From the NCBI GenBank assembly GCA_003527885.1, contig DPWB01000356.1, positions 1 through 7,136 on the forward strand: 7,136 nt of DNA. The letters are read 5' to 3'. The position numbers were made by a program, and so were the translations under genes. Shown piece by piece: positions 1 to 5,882 of this stretch (positions are counted from its first letter, which is position 1; each line of letters starts with the position of its first letter). The DNA comes from Candidatus Competibacteraceae bacterium (GTDB lineage: Bacteria; Pseudomonadota; Gammaproteobacteria; Competibacterales; Competibacteraceae). The notes under the pieces were generated by a model. That model searched no databases and was not told the origin of the DNA. It was given only the letters and a program-made list of their open reading frames with translations.

Positions 1-1473
1 GCGGCGGTCAAGCTGTCGCACCGCTACATCCCGGCCCGCCAGTTGCCGGACAAAGCGGTCAGCCTGCTGGATACCGCCAGCGCGCGGGTGGCGATCAGTT
101 TGCACGCCGTGCCGGCGGAGGTGGAAGACAGCCGCCGCCGCATCGAAGGTTTCAAAACCGAACTGGAGATCATCGGTCGTGAAACGGCGGTCGGCATCGA
201 CACCGCCCAGCGTAAAGCGTCAGCGGATGAAAAATTGCAAGCCGAGGACGCGAGGCTGGCCGAACTGGAAGCGCGCTGGCAAGAGGAAAAAGGTCTGGTC
301 GATCGGATTCTGGCGCTGCGCGCCAAGCTGCGCGACGAAGGCGGGGCGGTGGACGGGGAGGCGGCCGCCGAGCCCGATCCGCAACGGCAAAACTGGTTGA
401 TTGAACTGAAGGGGCTTCAAGCCAAATTGCATGAACTGCAAGGCGAATCGCCGCTGATTCTACCCAGCGTGGACGCGCAAGCCGTCGCCGCCGTGGTCGC
501 CGACTGGACCGGCATCCCGGTCGGGCGGATGGTCAAGAACGAAATCGAAACCGTGCTGGGGCTGGCCGACCTCCTCAACCGCCGCATCATCGGCCAGCGC
601 CACGCCTTGGAGATGATCGCCCGCCGCATCCAGACTTCGCGCGCGGCGCTGGACAACCCCAACAAACCCATCGGGGTGTTCATGCTGGCCGGACCCTCCG
701 GGGTCGGCAAGACCGAAACCGCGTTGGCCCTGGCCGAAGCCTTGTACGGCGGCGAGCAGAACGTCATCACCATCAACATGAGCGAATTTCAGGAAGCGCA
801 CACCGTCTCCACCCTCAAGGGTGCGCCACCGGGCTATGTCGGCTACGGCGAAGGCGGGGTGCTGACCGAGGCGGTGCGCCGTCGCCCCTACAGCGTGGTG
901 CTGCTGGACGAGGTGGAAAAAGCCCATCACGACGTGCACGAAATCTTCTTCCAGGTGTTCGACAAGGGCTGGATGGAAGACGGCGAAGGCCGGCTCATCG
1001 ACTTCAAGAATACCTTGATCCTGTTGACCACCAACGTCGGCACCGATCTGATCGCCGGCATGTGCAAGGACCCGGAACTGCTGCCCGATGCCGAAGGTTT
1101 GGGCAAAGCGCTGCGGGAGCCGCTGCTCAAGGTCTTCCCGCCCGCCCTGCTGGGCCGGTTGGTCACGATTCCGTATTACCCGCTCAGCGATGACATGATC
1201 GGCGAGATCGTCCGGCTGCAATTGGGTCGGATCGAGAAGCGGATCAGGGAAAACCACAAGGTGCCGTTCGGCTACGACGACGAGGTGGTGAAGCTGATCG
1301 CCAGCCGCTGCACCGAGCTGGAAAGCGGCGGGCGGATGGTGGATGCGATTCTGACGAATACCATGCTCCCGGCGCTCAGCCAGGAATTTCTAAAACGGAT
1401 GGTGGAGGGTCAACCCATCGCACGAGTGCAAATTGGGGTGAAAGAGGGCGATTTCAGCTATGCCTTCGAATAA
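1..1473 (+). CDS. clpV: Type VI secretion AAA+ ATPase ClpV/TssH, 3' part (5' end outside window)
   Basis: Hexameric Clp/Hsp100-type ATPase that disassembles the contracted TssB/TssC sheath in the cytoplasm so that its subunits can be reused by the type VI secretion system. The reading frame is open from base 1, so the gene enters from the left; 490 residues are present of a family length near 880. In window numbering, residues 1-35 (HRYIPARQLPDKAVSLLD) are the lid of the first AAA+ domain and about 36-140 are a charged coiled-coil middle domain. The second AAA+ domain follows, with Walker A GPSGVGKT (231-238), the pore-loop GYVG around Tyr279, Walker B LLDE (301-304), sensor-1 Asn345 and sensor-2 GGR with Arg445. 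The stretches EAHTVSTLKG and VFDKGWMEDGEG are characteristic of ClpV rather than ClpB. All catalytic residues in this part look intact. The missing part should hold the N-domain that binds TssC and the first Walker motifs. Confidence 0.96.
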   Translation, partial: AAVKLSHRYIPARQLPDKAVSLLDTASARVAISLHAVPAEVEDSRRRIEGFKTELEIIGRETAVGIDTAQRKASADEKLQAEDARLAELEARWQEEKGLVDRILALRAKLRDEGGAVDGEAAAEPDPQRQNWLIELKGLQAKLHELQGESPLILPSVDAQAVAAVVADWTGIPVGRMVKNEIETVLGLADLLNRRIIGQRHALEMIARRIQTSRAALDNPNKPIGVFMLAGPSGVGKTETALALAEALYGGEQNVITINMSEFQEAHTVSTLKGAPPGYVGYGEGGVLTEAVRRRPYSVVLLDEVEKAHHDVHEIFFQVFDKGWMEDGEGRLIDFKNTLILLTTNVGTDLIAGMCKDPELLPDAEGLGKALREPLLKVFPPALLGRLVTIPYYPLSDDMIGEIVRLQLGRIEKRIRENHKVPFGYDDEVVKLIASRCTELESGGRMVDAILTNTMLPALSQEFLKRMVEGQPIARVQIGVKEGDFSYAFE

Positions 1474-1628
1474 ATTTCCGTTGCTGGACCGTTCGCGTGG
1501 CTTGAGATCGACTGGCCCAAAACGAGTGCTGAAACGGTCATTTTGATCCGCTACTGCTTGTGGAGAGCTTTGCAAACAACGACCGAACTTTATTTTTTTA
1601 TTGGTTCTTTCGTTTTTGGTGGAGTGGC

Positions 1629-1703
1629 ATGAAACTTGAAAACGCAAGATCTGCGATACCTGTTATCGCTGTCCAGCGTGAGCTTCGTAACGCTGTAAGT
1701 TAA
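1629..1703 (+). CDS. Possible 24-residue small ORF or gene remnant
   Basis: A short frame runs from ATG 1629 to TAA 1701-1703 (begins MKLENARSAIPVIAVQ, 24 residues). A purine-rich GGTGGAG at 1618-1624 lies just upstream, with slightly short spacing. It fills part of the otherwise empty gap between clpV and the putative effector gene and ends 20 bases before the latter's ATG. I do not recognise the peptide. It could be a leader peptide, the stub of a decayed gene, or chance; only the ribosome-binding-like sequence argues for translation. Confidence 0.2.
   Translation: MKLENARSAIPVIAVQRELRNAVS
1636..1666 (+). promoter_or_regulatory. Weak sigma70-like promoter candidate upstream of the effector gene
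   Basis: TTGAAA at 1636-1641 resembles a -35 box (TTGACA) and TGTTAT at 1661-1666 matches four of six bases of a -10 box, with a 19-base spacer that is longer than ideal. It lies in the AT-richer gap about 60 bases before the ATG at 1724, where a promoter for the effector/immunity pair would be expected. It overlaps the small ORF at 1629. Matches this loose arise by chance. Confidence 0.2.
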
Positions 1704-1711
1704 TTGCCTCT

Positions 1712-1717
1712 GAGGAG
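1712..1717 (+). promoter_or_regulatory. Strong Shine-Dalgarno sequence of the putative effector gene
   Basis: GAGGAG at 1712-1717 stands six bases before ATG 1724, close to the ideal match and spacing. It fixes the start of the 169-residue protein and supports the view that this gene is translated well. Confidence 0.8.
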
Positions 1718-1723
1718 ACAAGC

Positions 1724-2233
1724 ATGTCTTATACCATCAATGTCGTGCGCAGCGCGGATTCCGGCGTTCTGACATTCCAGCACGGTAGCGTATCGGTCGA
1801 TACCAAGTGCTGGTGGGATAAGGAAGTCAAAATTGATGAGGGAAGCTATACCGGCTACGCCACGCGCATGGCCAATAAATACAACGCGGATGGCAGCAAA
1901 CGGCAGGGGATCTGGCTCGGTGTCGGCGTGCCGGTCAACAACAACGCCCGCAAAGCGAATGGTATTTTCATCCACAAGGGAACTAGCGCAGGATGGTCGG
2001 ACGGCTGTATTGTGATCGAGGAAAAGGAAGTCCTCAAAATATGGAATGCCATCGAGCCCAAGGAAATAGGCAATATTACTATCGTTGTTAAAGATCAATC
2101 AGAAACGGTGGCCGCGCCTCCCCGGCCGATCCAACCGATGGGAAAAACGCAATTTCACTGGATTTGCCATATCCGTGGTAAAAAGTATTCACTGAATTCA
2201 ATGTCTAAATATTCTGGACTGAAAGATTTTTGA
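1724..2233 (+). CDS. Putative T6SS effector with L,D-transpeptidase-like H...SDGC motif
   Basis: A 169-residue protein without signal peptide or membrane segment. Its core reads GIFIHKGTSAGWSDGCIVI, with His84, Ser92, Asp93, Gly94 and Cys95. This matches the His/Ser-x-Gly-Cys active-site pattern of YkuD-fold L,D-transpeptidases, of DUF2778 proteins (including the T6SS effector Tlde1, which attacks peptidoglycan tetrapeptides) and of the DUF5675 family; the 11-residue His-Cys distance is nearer to the latter two. Upstream, IDEGSYTGY (about 38-45) resembles the conserved strand before the active site. After residue 125 come a proline-rich linker (APPRPIQP) and a basic, aromatic tail. The ATG is fixed by GAGGAG six bases upstream. 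The position just after clpV and 4 bases before a signal-peptide gene suggests an effector/immunity pair. Known: Tlde1-type effectors lack Sec signals because the T6SS delivers them. Inferred: the role here. A cytoplasmic or phage-type DUF5675 protein remains possible. Confidence 0.7.
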   Translation: MSYTINVVRSADSGVLTFQHGSVSVDTKCWWDKEVKIDEGSYTGYATRMANKYNADGSKRQGIWLGVGVPVNNNARKANGIFIHKGTSAGWSDGCIVIEEKEVLKIWNAIEPKEIGNITIVVKDQSETVAAPPRPIQPMGKTQFHWICHIRGKKYSLNSMSKYSGLKDF

Positions 2234-2237
2234 TTGG

Positions 2238-2798
2238 ATGGTTCACATGAGGCGATATTGCATCATCTCGTTTCTGTGTCTGTCTCTTCTTTCTTCCGTT
2301 GCGCTGGCCGGCGTCACTCAAAACGATGCGGCGCTAATTCTTGATACGCTGCTCGATTTGGAAAATCCCGCTCATCGTTCGACGAACGAACAAGGGAAGC
2401 CGGTTTATGACGCTCTTCGAGCTTACCAGGACTGGGCGGCGCTCTACCAAAAATATGCCCAGCGAGATCGTGATAGCGCTCAATTCAGCCAGGATTCTTT
2501 ACGCGTTTACTTACTTCTTGGATGGATAGCGCAAGCAAAACTCGATGCGGCTACGATGGAGGCTTTCGCCGGCGACCTTGTGCCGCTGTACGAAAGAAAT
2601 GAAGAATCGGTGTTGGGCGTTCTAAAAGATCTTCCTTTTTTGATCTCATCTACGTGCCGTTATCTGGATCGTCATTTCGGTTTCGAGGACAAAAATCGGG
2701 ATAAAAAACCTGTTTTTCTAGCCGCTCATGCAGATAGGATCAAACAGGTCCTAACACCTAAAGATGCCGAAAGTTGCATTAGATACTTTGAGGACTAA
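2238..2798 (+). CDS. Putative periplasmic immunity protein (secreted helical protein)
   Basis: A 186-residue protein if read from ATG 2238; ATG 2247 is a good alternative because translation there begins directly at MRRYCIISFLCLSLLSSVALA, a textbook Sec signal peptide (Arg-Arg, hydrophobic core, A-L-A cleavage before Gly25). Neither start has a strong Shine-Dalgarno; GGATGG at 2236-2241 would serve ATG 2247. The mature part of about 160 residues is rich in Leu, Ala, Asp and Arg and appears all-helical, with only two cysteines (140 and 180), which could form a disulfide in the periplasm. I recognise no named family. It begins 4 bases after the stop of the H...SDGC protein, so the two are probably co-transcribed and translationally coupled. 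A signal-peptide protein directly following a signal-less cell-wall enzyme beside clpV is the layout of T6SS effector/immunity pairs, so self-protection in the periplasm is the inferred role. Existence of the gene is secure; the function is not. Confidence 0.75.
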   Translation: MVHMRRYCIISFLCLSLLSSVALAGVTQNDAALILDTLLDLENPAHRSTNEQGKPVYDALRAYQDWAALYQKYAQRDRDSAQFSQDSLRVYLLLGWIAQAKLDAATMEAFAGDLVPLYERNEESVLGVLKDLPFLISSTCRYLDRHFGFEDKNRDKKPVFLAAHADRIKQVLTPKDAESCIRYFED

Positions 2799-2876
2799 GA
2801 CGAGCTTCGAGAACGATCACGTCCCTGCTGACAAGCTATGGCGGCTATTTAGGTCGGATCGGGCGACAAAATGGTC

Positions 2877-2882
2877 GAGGAA
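2877..2882 (+). promoter_or_regulatory. Shine-Dalgarno sequence of the leader mini-ORF
   Basis: GAGGAA at 2877-2882 lies eight bases before ATG 2891. It is the only good ribosome binding sequence in the 150 bases ahead of the first TPR-methyltransferase gene, and it serves the 19-codon mini-ORF rather than the large gene itself. Confidence 0.45.
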
Positions 2883-2890
2883 TTGAAAAT

Positions 2891-2950
2891 ATGAACTTTC
2901 ATGAGCCTGAATTTAATCGTTTCATTAAAAGTTGTTTCTTGGGTTATTAG
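2891..2950 (+). CDS. Possible 19-residue leader peptide upstream of the TPR-methyltransferase
   Basis: A short frame from ATG 2891 to TAG 2948-2950 encodes MNFHEPEFNRFIKSCFLGY. It has a well-spaced GAGGAA upstream and stops just 2 bases before ATG 2953 of the following gene, which has no convincing ribosome binding site of its own. An even shorter frame (2871-2894) ends in an ATGA overlap with its start codon. The arrangement fits translational coupling, in which ribosomes finishing the short peptide start again on the large gene. The composition shows no run of a single amino acid, so classical attenuation by amino-acid starvation is not indicated. It may also be the remnant of a gene lost with the neighbouring low-GC island, or chance. 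Confidence 0.35.
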   Translation: MNFHEPEFNRFIKSCFLGY

Positions 2951-2952
2951 CG

Positions 2953-4305
2953 ATGAACCGCCAACAGCGCCGCGCCCTTACCAGCCAACAACGGTCAGCG
3001 AAGGATTCCGGTTCGGAAGCGCTGGCTCAAGCCATCCAACTGCACCGACAGGGGCAGTTGGATACGGCGGAAGCGCTGTATCGACGAGTGCTTCAGCGCG
3101 ACTCGCGCCAGATCGAGGCTTTGCATTTTCTGGGGGTACTGAATTCGCAGCGGGGACGCCATTCCGATGCGGTTGAATGGGTTCGTCAGGCGCTGGACAT
3201 TGATCCCCGTTACGCCGACGCCTGGAACAATCTGGGCAATGTATTGGCCGCGCTGGATCGTTGGGACGAAGCGGCGGACGCTTATCGGCGAGCTAGCGAA
3301 CTCGCTCCCGCCAATCCCAGCGCCCGCTGCAATTACGGCGTCATGTTATTGCGCTCCCGGCGCTTTGCGGAGGCCGCCGCCGCCTTCCGGCAAGCCATCG
3401 CGCTAGCGCCCGATTTAGTCGAAGCGTATTTCAACCTGGGCAAGACGCTGGCGGCCGAGGGTCGGTATGAAAGCGCCGTCATCGCCTATCGCGAGGCCAT
3501 CCGCCTGCAACCCGATCACGCGATGGCGTTCAAGGGTTTGGGCCTGCTGCTCTACAAGCTGAACCGTAACGATGAAGCCGCCGGACTGTTTCAGGGCTGG
3601 CTGGCACGAGATCCGACCAACCCGGTGGCCCGGCACATGCTGGCGGCGCATTCGGGACAGGACGTGCCGGAGCGGGCCGCCGATGGCTACGTCCGGCAAG
3701 TGTTCGATGACATGGCCGACAGTTTCGACGAGCACCTGCACCACTTGGAGTATCGGGCGCCCGCATCGATCGCCTCGGCGGTCGCCGCCACGATCGGCCA
3801 GCCGGAGGGTTCGCTCAGCGTGCTGGACGCCGGTTGCGGCACCGGGCTTTGCGGCCCGCTGCTGCGTCCTTACGCCGGTCGGTTGGTCGGGATCGATCTG
3901 TCGCCGCGCATGATCGAGCGGGCGGGGACCCGTGGGGATTACGATGAACTGGCCGTCGTCGAACTGACCGCCTTTCTGACGGGCCGGCCGGAAGCCTACG
4001 ATCTGATCGTGTCCGCCGATACCTTGATTTATTTCGGCCAACTGGAGCCAGTGCTGACCGCCGCCGCGACCGCTTTACGGGCGGGCGGCTGGCTGGCGTT
4101 CACAGTGGAACGGGTTGCTGACGCTGAAGCATCGACGGGCTTCGAGCTCGATCCCAGCGGTCGCTACCGGCATTCCGAACCGTATCTGCGGCAAGCGCTG
4201 GTTCAGGCGGGATTGACGATTGAGTCGCTGAAAACCGTCGCTTTGCGGTTGGAAGGCGGCCGGCCGGTCATCGGTTTCGTGGTGATGGCGGGCAAGAATC
4301 CTTGA
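2953..4305 (+). CDS. TPR-repeat SAM-dependent methyltransferase (COG4976 type), copy 1
   Basis: A 450-residue cytoplasmic protein that joins about six tetratricopeptide repeats (roughly residues 22-225, each with the W/L-G-Y/A-P spacing, e.g. AWNNLGNVLAALDRWDEAADAY) to a class I methyltransferase domain (about 240-450). The SAM-binding motif I is VLDAGCGTGLCG (290-301), the acidic residue after strand 2 is in GIDLS (313-317), and YDLIVSADTLIYFG (349-362) is the motif after strand 4. TPRs normally bind a partner protein, so the methyl group may go to a TPR-recruited substrate, but the substrate is unknown. The start is taken as ATG 2953 (MNRQQRRAL), although the frame can be extended to TTG 2932; ATG 2953 lies 2 bases after the TAG of a short upstream ORF and has no good Shine-Dalgarno. 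The next gene is a paralogue with the same architecture. Domain identity is secure, biological role is not. Confidence 0.92.
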   Translation: MNRQQRRALTSQQRSAKDSGSEALAQAIQLHRQGQLDTAEALYRRVLQRDSRQIEALHFLGVLNSQRGRHSDAVEWVRQALDIDPRYADAWNNLGNVLAALDRWDEAADAYRRASELAPANPSARCNYGVMLLRSRRFAEAAAAFRQAIALAPDLVEAYFNLGKTLAAEGRYESAVIAYREAIRLQPDHAMAFKGLGLLLYKLNRNDEAAGLFQGWLARDPTNPVARHMLAAHSGQDVPERAADGYVRQVFDDMADSFDEHLHHLEYRAPASIASAVAATIGQPEGSLSVLDAGCGTGLCGPLLRPYAGRLVGIDLSPRMIERAGTRGDYDELAVVELTAFLTGRPEAYDLIVSADTLIYFGQLEPVLTAAATALRAGGWLAFTVERVADAEASTGFELDPSGRYRHSEPYLRQALVQAGLTIESLKTVALRLEGGRPVIGFVVMAGKNP

Positions 4306-4325
4306 TTTCCGATGCGGGTCGCAAT

Positions 4326-4330
4326 GGGGG
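4326..4330 (+). promoter_or_regulatory. Possible Shine-Dalgarno deciding a GTG start of TPR-methyltransferase copy 2
   Basis: A run of five G at 4326-4330 lies eight bases before GTG 4339. The upstream ATG codons at 4312 and 4324 have poorer or no such sequence ahead of them. This supports GTG 4339 as the start, though G-runs are common in DNA of this composition. Confidence 0.35.
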
Positions 4331-4338
4331 CGCGTGCT

Positions 4339-5769
4339 GTGAACGACAAGCGTAATAAAGCCAAGCAACCGCAACCGGCAGCCGACGCCGGTCCTCGCGC
4401 CGCTGACGTTTCGGCGTTGCTGGTGCAAGCCATGAACTTGCACCGCCAAGGTCATTTGGTGGAAGCCCAGTCGCTTTACGAGCGGGTGTTGCGCAGCCGG
4501 CCGGATTTTCCCGAAGCGCTGAATTTTTTCGGGATTCTCCAGCAGCAGCGCGGTCAATCGACCCAGGCCGAACAGTTGCTGCGCCGGGCCATCCGCGTGG
4601 CTCCCACTTATGCGTCCGCCCACACCAATCTCGGCAACGTCCTGATCGTCCAACAGCGTCATGAGGACGCCATCGCCGCCTACCGGCAAGCGATCATCCT
4701 GCGGCCCGACGAGGTGGAGGCGTGCGTCAATCTGGGCGCCTTGCTCAAGGGGTTGGGCCGGTTGCCGGAAGCGTTGGCGGCGTATCGGTTGGCCAGCGAA
4801 CGCCGACCCAACGATCCGGAAATCCAATACCGGCTCGGCGCGCTGCTGGCGGAGGCGGGCCGAACCGAAGACGCGCGCGCGGCGCTCGACATCACTTTGC
4901 AAGTCAACGGTACCCATCAAAACGCGCTGCTGCTGATGGGTGCCGTGCTGCATCGCCTGAACCGGATCGAAGAGGCGCGGGAGGTCTTGGGCAACGCGGT
5001 GTTTCAATTGGGCGGCACCGAGAACGCGCTGGCCCTGTTGCAGCACTGGCTCAAGTTGATGCCGGACGATCCGGTCGCCCAGCACCGGCTGGCGGCTTGG
5101 TTCGGCGCGGAGCAGCCGGCGCGGGCTTCCGATGCCTATGTGACCGATCTGTTCGACCGCTACGCCGATCAGTTCGACCAACACCTGGAAAAGCTGGGCT
5201 ATCGAGCGCCCGTCTTGCTCGGCGAGCGGCTTGCCGGGGTCGTGGGCGCGGGGACCGGCCAATGGGCGGTGTTGGACGCGGGTTGCGGCACGGGGTTATG
5301 CGCGCCTCTGCTTAGGCCCTACGCCCGCCATTTGACCGGGGTAGATTTGTCGTCCCGGATGGTGGACAAGGCGCGAGCGCGCGGCGGCTACGATGAGCTG
5401 GTGGTGGCCGAGCTGACCGCGTTCCTACGGGAGCGCCAGCACGCCTACGAGTTGGTCGTATCGGCCGATACCCTGGTCTATTTTGGGGACTTGCAGGCGG
5501 TTTGCGCGGCGGCGTCCGGCGCGCTCCGGCCCGATGGTTGGCTGGCTTTCACGGTGGAGCGGGCGGAGCCGGCAGCCGCTCCAGCAGGACATCTTTTGAA
5601 CAAAAGCGGCCGTTATAGCCATACCGCCGACTACCTGGAGCAAATTCTGACCGACAGCGGTCTAAGCGCGGTGACGGTGACCCCCGTCACGCTGCGCCAG
5701 GAGGGTGAGCAACCGGTGCCGGGTTATGTGGTGCTGGCTCGCAAGCCAAATCTTGCCCCAATTGATTAA
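4339..5769 (+). CDS. TPR-repeat SAM-dependent methyltransferase (COG4976 type), copy 2
   Basis: A 476-residue paralogue of the preceding gene, 33 bases downstream on the same strand and probably in one operon with it. About six TPRs (roughly residues 25-245, e.g. AHTNLGNVLIVQQRHEDAIAAY) precede the methyltransferase domain (about 265-470), with motif I VLDAGCGTGLCAP (311-323), GVDLS (334-338) and YELVVSADTLVYFG (370-383). Long blocks are nearly the same as in copy 1 (LLRPYA, YDEL, ELTAFL, GWLAFTVER), but the codons differ widely, so the duplication is old. GTG 4339 is preferred as start because of the G-run at 4326-4330 and because its N-terminus (polar, basic, VNDKRNKAK) lines up with MNRQQRR of copy 1; ATG 4312 would add nine residues. 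The frame extends 26 residues further C-terminally than needed by the domain only in short tails. Substrate unknown; two copies may act on different TPR-bound partners. Confidence 0.9.
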   Translation: MNDKRNKAKQPQPAADAGPRAADVSALLVQAMNLHRQGHLVEAQSLYERVLRSRPDFPEALNFFGILQQQRGQSTQAEQLLRRAIRVAPTYASAHTNLGNVLIVQQRHEDAIAAYRQAIILRPDEVEACVNLGALLKGLGRLPEALAAYRLASERRPNDPEIQYRLGALLAEAGRTEDARAALDITLQVNGTHQNALLLMGAVLHRLNRIEEAREVLGNAVFQLGGTENALALLQHWLKLMPDDPVAQHRLAAWFGAEQPARASDAYVTDLFDRYADQFDQHLEKLGYRAPVLLGERLAGVVGAGTGQWAVLDAGCGTGLCAPLLRPYARHLTGVDLSSRMVDKARARGGYDELVVAELTAFLRERQHAYELVVSADTLVYFGDLQAVCAAASGALRPDGWLAFTVERAEPAAAPAGHLLNKSGRYSHTADYLEQILTDSGLSAVTVTPVTLRQEGEQPVPGYVVLARKPNLAPID

Positions 5770-5773
5770 TTGG
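5758..5773. repeat. Perfect 6-bp inverted repeat across the stop codon of copy 2
   Basis: CCAATT-GATT-AATTGG at 5758-5773 is a perfect inverted repeat with a 4-base centre and includes the TAA stop. It is AT-rich in a GC-rich setting. No run of T follows, so it is not a standard terminator; a protein binding site or chance are alternatives. Confidence 0.3.
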
Positions 5774-5781
5774 CTGGATTC

Positions 5782-5812
5782 TTGCCAGAGTCGACGCTAT
5801 CTTGACTATCTT
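5782..5812 (+). promoter_or_regulatory. Weak promoter candidate upstream of the acyl carrier protein gene
   Basis: TTGCCA at 5782-5787 matches five of six -35 bases, and TATCTT at 5807-5812 matches four of six -10 bases, with a long 19-base spacer. The 113-base gap before the carrier protein gene leaves room for its own promoter. The spacing makes this a poor match. Confidence 0.2.
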
Positions 5813-5867
5813 CGCGCACCGGGCGGGTTGATGTCCGCGCCAAGCGTTTTTCTTGGCTTCCCACTCC

Positions 5868-5873
5868 AGGAGA
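5868..5873 (+). promoter_or_regulatory. Shine-Dalgarno sequence of the acyl carrier protein gene
   Basis: AGGAGA at 5868-5873 stands nine bases before ATG 5883 and selects that codon over upstream in-frame extensions, including the non-homologous ten-residue extension from 5853. Confidence 0.7.
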
Positions 5874-5882
5874 TGGTCTTCA

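Noticed and set aside
460..1257. Long minus-strand open frame opposite clpV
   Set aside because: It lies wholly within a conserved ClpV coding sequence; GC-rich codon bias keeps the antisense frame open. The predicted protein is rich in His, Gln, Asp and Gly with no recognisable domain.
1487..1539. Inverted repeat GACCGTT ... AACGGTC after clpV as a terminator
   Set aside because: Only 7 pairs across a loop of about 39 bases, followed by just ATTTTG; too weak to call although its position after clpV is right.
1570..1600. TTGCAA plus TATTTT as a promoter in the T-rich stretch after clpV
   Set aside because: Spacing of 15 bases and the T-run make the match uninformative.
1390..1647. Minus-strand 85-codon frame over the clpV end and the following gap
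   Set aside because: Starts in the AT-rich gap without a clear ribosome binding sequence and runs antisense into conserved clpV; product unrecognisable.
2901..3176. 91-codon plus-strand frame overlapping the start of TPR-methyltransferase copy 1
   Set aside because: Most of it is a frame-shifted reading of the TPR coding sequence, Gly/Ser/Ala/Pro-rich and without motifs.
4075..5262. 395-codon minus-strand open frame opposite the TPR-methyltransferases
   Set aside because: It spans the 3' end of one real gene, the gap and most of the next. Its product is Arg/Gln/His-rich low-complexity sequence, as expected for an antisense shadow.
4722..5315. 197-codon plus-strand frame inside TPR-methyltransferase copy 2
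   Set aside because: Overlaps a well-supported gene in another frame; Arg/Gly-rich composition without motifs.
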